The notes under the pieces were generated by a model. The model was not told the origin of the DNA, did not search any database, and was given only the letters and a program-made list of their open reading frames with translations. Below are positions 25,396-37,586 of a DNA stretch of 64,000 nucleotides, one piece after another (positions within the stretch are counted from its first letter, which is position 1; every line of letters begins with the position of its first letter). This stretch comes from Owenia fusiformis (Eukaryota; Annelida; Polychaeta; Sabellida; Oweniidae): the NCBI GenBank assembly GCA_903813345.2, contig CAIIXF020000007.1, forward strand, positions 21,687,564 to 21,751,563, read 5' to 3'. Both the position numbers and the translations under genes were made by a program.

Positions 25396-25855
25396 TATCA
25401 CACGTTTCAGCATGTGATACAGGAAATATTCCACGAAAGGTAATACTGTATCATCCACGAAAGCGAAGCTTGAGTGGTGATACATTGTTACCCGAGTGGA
25501 ATATTTCCTGTATCACATAAGCTGAAACGTGTGATGACGATTTTATCACATGTCTAGGAATTTTGAAGCATTTTGATTTGGTCAGTTATGATTGTGTTCA
25601 GTACTTCTGGTAACTATTATAATTTTTGATTTCGCTTTGAAACAATATGACGCCATACCGTTGTATTCGTACTTGTTTGTGAAATAGTATGACGTCATAT
25701 TGTTTTCCTTAGCTAGAAGTGATATAAATAGTGACGTCACATCGTTGCTATTGATCATCACTGGTTGCCTCTAGTAACGTGTGAGACGGGAAAACTCACA
25801 CGGTAATCAACCAATCAGATTACTGGAATTTTACAGAGCATGTGATAAAATAGCA
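25396..25855. repeat. Inverted-repeat element with nested arms
   Basis: The arm 25396-25434 (tatcacacgtttcagcatgt and onward) is the inverse of 25496-25534. A further inverted pair, ttttatcacatg near 25541 and catgtgataaaa near 25840, bounds the rest. Gacgtcata and gacgtcaca motifs recur between them. It is probably a non-autonomous DNA element; coordinates are approximate. Confidence 0.6.
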
Positions 25856-26157
25856 ACTCACACACACAACAAACGACAACACACTCTCTTTTTTCTTTCT
25901 ATATGATCGCAGCCCTGTTTCATTCTAAAAGATTGATCAAAAATCAATTAAGAACATCCAGCGTTATAAAGGTGGCACTGGTAAACCAATGACACCACGA
26001 CCAAGAACATGGACTCGACAGTTGGAAGGGATTGTATCAAGTTAGGACCAAGAATTCATGTCTTGCAAAGTACTGTTTTAAAATATTGTCACCTTGCTCT
26101 GCCTGTATGATCATTGTACCAGGGACACTTTCCTCTTCAACTTTATGTCTGCACGCT

Positions 26158-26357
26158 TCTTTATAACAGTAAGTTGCAAAAAGGGAGGGGGGGGGGTCAT
26201 TTAGACATATCCGATAGTAAAATTTCGTATTGAATGGGTGGGTCGATGAGTGGGTTTTAAAACACATGAAACAACAGCAATATCTGCAACATTTTTATAA
26301 CACTAAGTCGCAAGGGAAGAGGGTATTTTGGACTCCCCCTCCTATATGATATTTTAT
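26158..26357. repeat. Short direct duplication with G/C runs
   Basis: A segment starting ttataacagtaagttgcaaa near 26161 is repeated, diverged, as ttataacactaagtcgcaag near 26295. Both are followed by purine-rich runs; the first has a G homopolymer at about 26186-26196. Confidence 0.5.
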
Positions 26358-26399
26358 TACTTGTCTGATTTCAATAATGTTGGTATTGTTGTAAAGTTA

Positions 26400-29300
26400 T
26401 TCAGTTACCTTTTCAGAAAATTATTGTTTTTTTTAAATTAGGACAACAAAAGTCAAATCGAGGCTAACGTGACCTAGGGGTGTACATTTTTACCCTTTTC
26501 GATCCACTGACCAGTATTGGCTCGAGTATTGGTCCGCCTTCTTCAATGGCGGGTACAATGCTATATGGATTTTCTGGTATGTGCACTAATATGTTTTAAT
26601 GGTTATCTTTGGACTCACGATCAATCACAAAATAGTGCTGTTGATTCCAAAGAATAATTCAGCCCATTTGAAACTATTTACCAACTTAAAGAAAGATTAT
26701 AACAGAAGTGAAATTAATAATATCAAGTACATTTACCCCTATGGAAGTTATGCATCTATGAGGGCATCTATTGAGTCTATGAGGGTGTCTATTGAGTCCC
26801 ATATAATGGAGGATTATTGTTGTTTTTGTTTACTGTTTAGATTTGAAGTTGAAAATTCTTTTAAGCACGTTCGGTCTTTTACTTTCTTTGGGATCGTGTA
26901 AGCTATGATGAAATTACCATCTTTACATGAACCACTTCTTTTTAATCCAATTTATAACTTTTGTTGGAGAATTCAATAAGGGTTGAACGATCAAATACTA
27001 ATATTTGAATATCATATTTAATCGTGTTTGAACGGAGGATTTGCCTTCTGTCATAGACAGTGGTCAATCTTGATATCAAGATATTATTGGAATAAATCTG
27101 TTATATAAATATAATCTTTTCAATTATTGGTTGGTTCTAAATACACTGGTCAATTTCGATATATAAATATTTCTAAAATGATTCGACGTGGGTATTTATT
27201 TGTATGCATTCCAAATCTGATTTTGTAGTATTTTTGATTTTTAAGCTACGTTACTAATTCTATCGATGGAAACTTCGAGTTTCGGAAGATTATTAGACGT
27301 TCGAGGCAATAAAGATACTAAAATGTAATTTTACCCAAAAATCTCTAAAAGTTTATTTCATGGTCAAACTCAATTTCTAACATTTTCAGGTAGTAAGGGA
27401 ATGTATTAAAGGGAAACGTTGACATGTTATACTGAAAATATTGTTCTCAACCTATCATTCTCCTTGCTGCCACTGTTTGAGCCACCATTGCCTCGCAGTC
27501 TCACCTGCACTCAGTATATTATACAGTTTTCTAAATTAACAGTTTATGCATTGTCTATATGTACCTGTCGATCTAGATAAATATGTAACCAAATATGATC
27601 ATTAGACGTTAGTGGCTTTTAAGAAAACCTTCTTTAATTGAATTTAAGTAGAAAACATTGTAGTTAAATGTACACTGTACCCATAATTTGTTCATTTAAC
27701 GGAATAGATATTTGGCAACCGCTATTGTTTGTCTGCCTCGAATAATAATAGAACCTAATGTATTCTAATAAGTTAACTATTGCTTGTCTGATAGAAAATT
27801 AAATTTCAATTTACCATATGGTATTGTAGAACTGAAAGTGAATGTTAACTGTAGCGAATCACCGGAGTTGAAAGAGAGAGCGGGCCCGCTTTTGGTTGAA
27901 TTAACGCATAACAAGGTAGATTTGAAACAAATCATTGTCATATTATGATATGGGGAGTTACTACGCATTCTACGAGATCCATTTATTTTTATTTACTGAT
28001 TGGTTGTGAAAAGGAAAATTCAATTTGCATTTTGACTAGGGAAGTGATTTCAAGGGGATTGCGCAGAGTGATGAGAATTAGCTGCCCCCATCTGTGCGCT
28101 TGCCCCATAGGTTCAGGGTGAATTCACCTGGTTTAATATACCTCAGTGTACTTGGCTATATTCGGCATTGATGCTAGGCAACTGGGTCTCTAGCATCCAT
28201 CTATCATTCTGCTTTGTGAATTCTTACGCCTTTTTGAATCTCAATTATACGCACCCATGGTTCAGAAATACGACTGAGAATTTTCTACGGGTGTGTATAA
28301 AAGAGCAACGCCTAAATAGCCGTGCCACTTCATTCTTAGGGCTAATTCCAATATTGAATGAGCAATCTAAGTGGATCCTCGAGTGCCGATAGAAGGCCGA
28401 CAATAAACGTTTCTTCAAGGCACAACTGCCGAGAACATCAAAAAAGACCATTTTGTCCTAAAATTAATCATAATTCATCTCTGAATAGAATCACTTAGGT
28501 TTGGGTAAACAAATGCTAATAGTAATATCATATTTATAAATCATTTAAATTGAAGTTTCTTTAAGAATACGAAAATCAACGCATATGGTGTATGTAAATT
28601 GACCATGAAAGGATATAGAGTAAAACCCGGGGCGTTATACCACTTCATTTGAAAATGAAAGCCGATCACATATTTATCGTCAATATACCACATAATTTGC
28701 CTTATAGAAATTATTTGCAAATCAAAGAAGTAATCAATGCCTGATTTTACCCAATCGATCTGATTAAACGGGGATAATCTTTAAGAAAACATGTTCCTAA
28801 CGGTTTGGCCACACAGATATTTTAGAACCTTTGATGAAATTTGACTATTAAATAAGCTGACAAACATAACCAACTGTTACCTCTTATAACACAAGCTGGG
28901 GATTTCAATCGATTATTTATCTAGAAATTTCAAATGCATATTTCAGATTAATGTTTATACGACTGGAATTTATCTATAAAAGAACATTTGCTGGTAATTC
29001 AACAATATTGATGAATCTTTGGGAACGTCTTCGAGTCATGAGACGGCATAACAAATCACATTTATCCAATCATCGTGTTATAGATCCCCGCAGCCAATAA
29101 GAAACCGGCTTTATTGTCCCAGAGGAAATAGCGATAAATTCTCAAATCATATCTCCTCTAAACAGAAATCTTTATCGGCGATAAGAAAGTGTTCTATTAG
29201 GAGTGTGATACTTGGACATAGTTTGGGAGAAATCAGTGTTTATTCAACAATAAGCGGTTATTGGTGCAGCAACTTAGGGAATATAATTCTCCATATAGCA

Positions 29301-29460
29301 AATAGAAAGAGCGATGTAATTTAGGTAATGTTCAGTGAGCGATAAGCCATTTCAAGACGTCTTTCCGATAACAAGATTAAATCATCAGGGGAGCGGCGGA
29401 GCAGAAACAGTTTTAAGTTAGGGACGTATCTTTGTAACAATAATTCAATCAGAATCGATA
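26400..29460. other. Long gene-free stretch upstream of the bHLH gene
   Basis: No coding exon, RNA gene or mobile element was recognised. Together with the downstream desert, it is a natural place for developmental enhancers of the bHLH gene, but that is inference. Confidence 0.45.
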
Positions 29461-30192
29461 ATGGAAGGAAGAAATCGTGTTTGTGGCGGAAGCGATGGTT
29501 CAGATATCGCCCTTGCTGATCATCGAATAAACATTCCACAAGGTTCTGTTGTGGGAAATACGATGAATATCACGACAAGTGATAAAACAACTCGACATGA
29601 TATTAAAGATGTTAACAAGGCTATCGAAAGTCTATCGGGAAATGCTAACATGGGGAGTGACAGTGATAGCGATCGTGACGTGAATATTGAGCATGTAGAT
29701 ACTCCTGGCAAACCCAGTGAAATGGATTTTGAAATGCTAGGACAAGGATACGGGCAAAGAAATCCAGTATTCAAAGACAAAGATGGAAACAAGATGGTGC
29801 GTGATAACGAAGGAAAGCTCGTACGCCTGGGCATCAACGCCCGGGAGAGGAGGCGCATGCATGATCTGAATGACGCCTTGGACGAACTTCGTTCCGTGAT
29901 ACCTTACGCTCACAGCCCATCAGTGAGAAAACTTTCCAAAATTGCTACACTTTTACTAGCAAAAAACTATATTCTGATGCAAGCTAATGCCTTGGAGGAG
30001 TTGCGAAGGATTATCATATACATGAACCAAACGGCGGCCCCAGCACCGCATACTTCAGGACTATTTGACAATTTTGCTGCATACGCTGCCCGCATGCCCG
30101 GTATGCCCCCCGTGGCGCAGCAAGGAATCAGCGGACTACCTTCATTCAATAAATGCCAACAGGCCTTCCGACCGCCAGGTCCACAGGAGTGA
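29461..30192 (+). CDS. bhlhe22: bHLH transcription factor, bHLHe22/bHLHe23 (Beta3) type, single exon
   Basis: An uninterrupted 243-codon frame opens with ATG and closes with TGA. The bHLH domain covers about residues 124-190. The basic region [14 protein letters not shown] (125-138) contains Glu129, which contacts the E-box. Helix 1 and loop read [20 protein letters not shown] and helix 2 begins [14 protein letters not shown]. This is nearly identical to the Beta3/Olig-related bHLHE22 and bHLHE23 class, and the [22 protein letters not shown] block is its hallmark. The family acts as nuclear repressors in neural and sensory cell specification, and its vertebrate members are also single-exon genes. 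The N-terminal 120 residues are polar and acidic (SDSDSDRD near 66-73), and the tail after 192 is short and rich in Ala, Pro and Gly. Whether it is the pre-duplication orthologue of e22 and e23 needs a tree. It stands alone between long non-coding flanks. Confidence 0.93.
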   Translation: MEGRNRVCGGSDGSDIALADHRINIPQGSVVGNTMNITTSDKTTRHDIKDVNKAIESLSGNANMGSDSDSDRDVNIEHVDTPGKPSEMDFEMLGQGYGQRNPVFKDKDGNKMVRDNEGKLVRLGINARERRRMHDLNDALDELRSVIPYAHSPSVRKLSKIATLLLAKNYILMQANALEELRRIIIYMNQTAAPAPHTSGLFDNFAAYAARMPGMPPVAQQGISGLPSFNKCQQAFRPPGPQE

Positions 30193-30443
30193 ACAACATC
30201 AAACTTAATAATGCAAATAATATCCCTATAAATTAAAATAGATACATCTATAATGACTTTTGAACAAACGATTATTAAAGTTTTAAACATGCAAGTGAAT
30301 ACCAAATTTTATAATTTTTGGCCATTTATTGATTTGAACAAAAGGTGTGATTGACAGGTATTGAAGAACCACTGAATGGCTTTGAAAAGAATGCAACAGT
30401 TAACGTTGTGTTAGTCTAATTTGTCTTTTATAGTAAGAATGTG

Positions 30444-30449
30444 AATAAA
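30444..30449 (+). terminator. Candidate polyadenylation signal of the bHLH gene
   Basis: AATAAA occurs about 250 bases after the stop codon on the gene strand. It is the first clear signal downstream. Confidence 0.5.
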
Positions 30450-30459
30450 TGATTTAAAA

Positions 30460-33400
30460 AAGATTAATATTTTGTAAACAAATAGTATAGAATGACAAAA
30501 TCCATTAAAGTACACATCTTTTGAAATTTTTATGAATGAGAGACGTAAATTATGTTATGATAACGAAACAAAATAATCGCTCTAAAAAGACGCTCTACAT
30601 TGTACAATATATCTATAGACCTCTAGAAGAGTACGCTCCCCAAAGTACTTACTAGGAGGGGTACCACCATGATCCTCCGGGTGATTGTTGTTCGTCTTGT
30701 ACTGCCTGTACTGGGAATATCCTATTGATAAGCAAAATAGATGTTATTGGCACACTGTATACAATGGAGAGGGAACATTATTTTGTTATTAGGGGTAAAT
30801 ACATATATTACATGTAATTGATACCTTATTCAATGAATAAATGTTGAATTCATTAAATCATATTCTGATCATAATTGATTCATTAATATAATAGTAAAGT
30901 GCGTTTTAAAACGACAAGTAATTTATTTAGAAAGCTTCTAATTCAAATATGTTTTTATTTCAATTCTTGATATCTCAATCAACACAAAACAATGACCATC
31001 AAGGTGTCAGGGCACGTGAACAAATTGTTTTTTTGTGGCATGCAGGTTTTTGTCATTCTATGAATAGCATTTTAAACATCAGAGCATTAACTTACAACCT
31101 TAAGCGACCTTTTTTAATTTTCAATATTTTTTGAATTTTGAAATATACGTAGTTCCATATCTTCAATAGAGTTTTAAAACGCATATGTCAAAATAATATA
31201 AAATATCATGGAAATGTGAGAAGGGTTTGAAACAATCATTACCACACAAGTCAAGTGGAATAAACAAAATAATTTGCATATGAATTCATCGTTCATTTTC
31301 GTACACTGACAAAATAGTGTTATTTTTTCTTTTTCGATTCGAATGAATAAAGCCCACGAACAGTGCTTCTTTTAATATAAGAGTATAAAATTTTGAACCA
31401 ATCTTTAACATGTTTAAGAAGAGATGACAATGTCTAGTTGCGTTCCTAAATATTTTCTGAAATGAAAATTGAGATATCTGATCAAATTGAAGAATAAAAC
31501 TGCAGAAACGTTCAAGTTCATTACACTTGTTTTTTTTTTATTATTTTATTTATTCATTTATTTTGATGAATCAAGGGATTATCTTGAAATAGAATTTGAA
31601 AACTGTTTGAGTTGTTAAAGAATAGACAGGGAATGGAATGATTAAAGATACACTATTGTAAAAATGAGACAATTCTTTCCAAACGTTCAACTCCTCTCTC
31701 AAATCCATTGCCCATTGGCCTAGGATATAACGGGGCCTGTTTGACGTTATTTGAAAGAGGGCATTCTTAGACAGGTCCAACTATTTATCCAGGTGAGCAA
31801 TGGAGTTCAGGAGAGGGAGATGTAGCGCGACTATAAATGACTTTGTGCAATGTCATTGATACGATCAGTTTTATAACAAATGAGTACCTATTAAATGAAA
31901 GATGCATATATAGTGTAAATAAAGAAGACGGTTGGAAACTTTTTCTATGTTCGTGATGACTTTAAACCTGACGAGAACTTCCTAAATCTGGTCGTTTTCT
32001 TAATGATTCATGCAAGGAAGAGTATTTATTGATTAATATCCCCTATGGTTATCTAAATCACGTTTATGGATATGGGCTTTAAAGGGACGCATCTTCGATT
32101 GCAATAATTGCTTTACAAACAATTCGCCTATCCTAAAAGGGGACGCCCTTCATTGGATATATGAAAGGCAGCTCACTAAATTCGCCCACAATGTGAGAAA
32201 TATTTTTTTCAAACTTTGCTACCCAAACGTTGTCTAAGTCCTTCGACAGTAAATATTACAATTTGAGTTCCGATTTCACATGTTTTTTTTGTAAGATTGT
32301 GTCCCTCTGAATGATCAAAGAGGTACAAGTCGAGAAGTAATTCCCCATAGTTCACAGCTATTTTCAAAAAAAATTAGGCCATGTCTTAATCATTTCTAAA
32401 GTATAATGTATGTTCATAATGTATATACAACATGCATAGTAACACATGCCTCTGTCTTTATTTTTCAAAGAGAATAAAGGAGGAGGAGGGGTCGCAATTT
32501 TTTTTTTAATTGTCACTTGCAGTGGCGGTCTTTATCCGATCAATCGTGAATGTGATAGGGGTATTGGAATTACCAAAGGGTCTCGCATATTAGGGCTAAG
32601 ACTCTTCAAATTATGAAATATTTAGATTTTTAGACGATGATATGATAATAGAAATACGCCATCTTTACCTCACACAACATTGAAATAACGACACATTTTT
32701 ATTTGATTCTCATTTATATCGAATATACCTTGCCCTACACGTGTTTTCTTATTCACATCCCACAACTAGAACTATTCCAATGTAACAGTTTGAGCTCATC
32801 AGTTCTAATGATGCAAATAGTATTGATTCCTTGCCTGCTTATGATGGATATATTCATTAAATATATCCAATTTGTGACAAGAAGTAGTCAAAACCTCACT
32901 TGCTCCGGCGAGGGTTGATTTGCCATCGGCTCACTTGGGTCTATTGCAGGACTTCCGAACGATTTCACCCAGCTGATCCATGGATCAAATTCGCGATTAT
33001 TTTTGTCCTCTAGAGGAACGACCCGTTTTGAAAATCATTTCTTGATTGAAATGGATTGTTTTCTTTATAAATTGTTTACATATTACTGTACGCATGCATT
33101 CAACTCAATTAGGATTTTAATTATCTGTGAGTTATTTTTGTTGGAATTGTTAGTAAAAGAAATCTGGATGCTAGGTTGTACCGTTGTTCTTTTTATATTC
33201 AAACACGTGTACAAATGAGGAAAATCTGCAAAAAGTTAAAACCTAAAACGTTTGTTATCAGAATAATCAGCAGAGCATACCAATAGACGGATTAGCCAAT
33301 AATGCATGACAAAACAGAGATATTTCTGTTTGTAATTTAATTTGTACTTGATTTTTTGTATCTTACTCTCGAGCAGATAAACAATTACAGATGTCTTTAA

Positions 33401-36400
33401 ATATCCGATAGAAATATATTCGATTAACACACCAGTTCCCCAGAGCAGTGGTCTGGTACTTCATTCACATGCATATACCCTAAATAGACGAAGAAGAACT
33501 ATTTTTTATTAGTCATCATATCATTACTATCGATCTAACATACAATTCCAATTAATGTTTCGAGTCTAAGACAGTGATTGTCTAGCTGAGATTGCTCAGA
33601 GAGCCATGGTCTCTAGAGTCCTGTACGGTGTAATACCACTAAATAACAAAAAGACATTCACCACCATGGGACCAAGAACAACAAATTGAGCTATTCCCTA
33701 TCAAGATTTCAAAATTATTTTCAGCATTATATTTTGACAGTCTTAGTTCAAGAACACGCGGGTATTTACAGTATAAAACAGTTTTCGTTGATGCGTTGCA
33801 CGAGTCATTTTTGAGAAAATTATGAATGATCTGAAAGTATCTTTGAGCTGTGTAACGAAAAACTGAAAATATATGGATGCTACGTCACCAATTCGGAGCT
33901 TTTTAATTGCCTGCTTCTACTTTGGCATCACGAGAATATTAGTTTTGATGTTGTTCATTTAGAGCTAAGACCGCCAAGTAATAAACATTACTAATGATGT
34001 GATATTTTATATTACTATTTTGTGGCTTGGGATAGGCTCTGCAGATCTAGATGGGTACATTTTAATTTATCATTAGAGTCAAGAGAATAGAATATTGATG
34101 TAAGGATGAACAAATCAATAGAAATCAGAGTAAATGAGGTTGAGATTAATTACTAGGTTCCAACAAGCTTATTTGTAGGCCGTTTAGCAAGTTTGTTTGT
34201 TCCTTGGTTTCATAGTGATTGATTTAATTTGTTGTTTGTCGGTTTGACTTTTAATGTCACCACCACAAGTGGTTATGGTCTCTAACTTTTTTGTGGACGG
34301 TGTTCGGTTGTTAATGTTCGGCGGTCGGCATTCGGGGCGTCTGTAACAAATGATAGGTAGTGACATTTGCTTGTTAATGACATGTTAGTTATTATCTAAT
34401 TGCCATTGTGATGCCATAATTGAAGCCGAATATCGAATATCTGATTGGTTGGCTGAATTGAACATAAATCCGCATGAATAGTTAACACCGTCCTGTAAAT
34501 AATACTCAAAACATACAAAACGTTGTGGGGATGTTTGAGAGAGGGTGGGGGCACAAGGGGTTGACAAGACAAACTCCATTTATACCCGTTTACTCTTTGT
34601 CAAGCCTTGGTCTATTGTCCTTAGAATCACGTCTCAAATTAAATTTAATGAAATAAAAAATCAATTCGTACAGTATCTCACTTAAAAAATCAGACATTTT
34701 ATTTGATGGGTCACACCGATTGTTATTTTATTTCCATGGTCCGCATTCATCTGCTCTGGAAATCGCCATCAATCATTCCAACAAATAGGCAAAATTAAAA
34801 CTTATTACGATAAGTCCACCTATCTATTATCTGTACTAATACAGGATGATATAGATAGGTATTTGAGACACTTAATCAATCAATTGTTCAAACAGCTTCA
34901 AACATCGTAAAGACCCAATCAGTTGGAACAATCATGTCTAAACAATCTTCGTGTGTGTGGGTTCAATGTTCTTAAATATTCCAATTATTTAGCACAAAAT
35001 GCTCACGATCAGAGTTTTTTGATAAAAATTATCATCAAACCTGTGATTACATTACACAACTACTAGCGTTTATCAGTTTTTTACGATTGATTCTAAATAT
35101 CCCAATATTATATGATGGAATAACACTACGATTACATCGACCTTTTCTGAAATGTGAACTAGAGAAAATACAAGTGAGCAGTTTTCATTGAATAAATCAT
35201 TTAATGAAATTGATAACGTATAATTATCCTTGATTTTAAATAAGACGACAAATGATGGGATTACACTCAATGTGTTCGCCTAAGATAACAAAGCTACAAA
35301 ACACAGCATGTGTGATGTCAAAGTACAAAGTAACAGATTACCCTATGGTACTTAATAAAGACCAGAAAACACTTCGAAAGAGTAAAGAATACGTATCATC
35401 TGTTAGTGTGAGTTCATGTGGAAAATTGGATATTAATTTTAGGATGCTTTGAATTTTAAATCTCTTTAAATTCAGATTGGCTGAAGGACTTGGTATTGTC
35501 ATGGCAACACTTTAATAAAACACACCATTTAATTTTTTCGTTTAAATGCACACCCTCATACACGACAAAATTCGCTCGTATTGATATTCAAGTGTATTAC
35601 ATTCCATAAAAGGGTTTACTCTGCTTCTGAGTAAAGGTTCACGTAGGTTATCATAAACAAGTTCAGACAGTTATATCTTGGATTAAGACTATTTTCTGAC
35701 TATGAAGACAGGTATATCTTTTAGATCCATTCACTATCTCAAAGAAACTTGTAATGATAATAAAGCCAAACAGACTTTGTAATATTTAACTAGCAATCAA
35801 CCCATCAATACACTTTTTAAAAGATGTTGACCCCATTTTCACCAAAAATGCAATCATTTTTTACAATGTTTAATGCACTACTATTATTACTTTTTCAACT
35901 GAGTAATTGAGTCAGTGTGAACCCCCAGGGTCAACAAGGGGTTCCTAATTCATAAACAGTATTGTCTTTAAGGTTCTGTTGAACACATTTTAACTATGCA
36001 TTCAACATTATAATAAAATGTTGCATATTTGGTGACAATTACGTCCACATTTTTGAAAAAGCATGTTGATTGGTCCATTGCCCCTTTAATATCACCTTGG
36101 TCTGATAAACTAAATCATCATTATATCCACTTTTCTTGAAGATGATAGATGGGTCTAAAAGATTCACCCATGTTCATGATCAGAAAATATTCAATATCGA
36201 AGTCGGAATTGTCTGAAATTGTTTGCGATAACCTACGTGCTCCTATCATAATTTTGTAACAAGCGCAACCTCCTCAATGCATCATGGCATCAAATATGAC
36301 TTGCACTCTGCTCCACCCATTTAGTGTTACTGCAATTGTATTGAGGAATAATATATCGTCATAAAACCCTCGCCGAGTTAATGCACAGAAAGAGAACCAT

Positions 36401-37560
36401 TTCTACTGCAAAATAAATATCAGTTCGAGAAACGAGTTTTTGTAGAGGAGGGGATAATGTGACGATCTATTAAATTAATCATAGGCATATATCTCAGCAT
36501 TAAATTGATTAAATCAATTGGGAGTTCGATTCACTGCAAAGAATAATCTAGAGGAGCGAATATTGTCTCGTATCCAGTAATATTAGTTGCAAGTCGGATT
36601 TTGATCTCCTTTTGACATGATGCAACTAGAGATTTTCCACCGCCATGCCTGGTAAATACCAAACCGTGATTCACCAATGATTTAGTGACAATTAGTAAAT
36701 ACTTGTATTTTAAATGATCTGTTTCTATATTATGTCTTCATGGCTGTAAATCATACCGATAAATAGTACTGACGGATGTGTAGTGCAGCATTTCTTTAAT
36801 ATCATTATGTTCGCATACGTGAAGAGGAGTTCAGACTAAAAAAGCCATGTCATGTCCATGATGAATATGTAATTGTGAAATAAATTATGTACACTTTCTC
36901 TACACTTACGGTTCCATCACTAGCCTTTGGCTAGTTTCAACCACACAAGGGGATACTCTAGATATAGTTGAATAAATGAGTTTGTGAAATCACTTCATAT
37001 TAGGATATATTTTACATAATTCACTCTTTGAGCTGTTTGTAAATCACAAAATAATACTCTGAAATCAAAACTCTAGTAGTTTAGTTCACTGATCATTTGT
37101 ACTTCATGAGCAGAGATGCATTCTTAAATTAATTTTCGTTAGGCTCAGAGGTGGTTAAGGGTCTTGTTTCTAACATCTTCGAAACGTGATCGGAACGCAT
37201 ATTCACCCTTTATGATGATTGAGGTATACTGTACAAACCAATACATCTAAGAAAGAATGTATTTATAAGGAAGTAACACCATCTTTATGTGATTATAGAA
37301 CTTTTTCCATTAATTGTTGTGAAAACACGTATATCTAATTTGCGGGAATGTCTCCTTCAAAATCATGAAACTGCAATATCATTGAAACTTCAATATTGAT
37401 AACTGATCATTGGGAATATGAATAAAATATTGCTAATGGCAAGTTCATCCCTAGATCGAGACTGGCAGAGACAGGTGTAACGCCGTAACATGCTGTTTAT
37501 AGTTTTGTATCTACCAATATACGTACATCGATAGCGACCTTCATTATTAAAGTTGCCAAA
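30460..37560. other. Seven-kilobase gene-free stretch
   Basis: I read no supported exon, RNA gene or mobile element here. Base composition is uniformly AT-rich. Unlike most other gaps in this window, it lacks obvious TIR or LINE relics, which makes it the most repeat-poor long stretch seen. Confidence 0.45.
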
Positions 37561-37586
37561 TTAGTTTGAGAACTAAAACAAAACAA

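Noticed and set aside
26599-26901. 100-codon plus-strand frame
   Set aside because: Low-complexity, no recognisable domain, no splice or polyadenylation context.
37566-37586. Upstream start for the sulfotransferase
   Set aside because: The codon at 37566 is TTG; the first ATG in frame, at 37587, is used.
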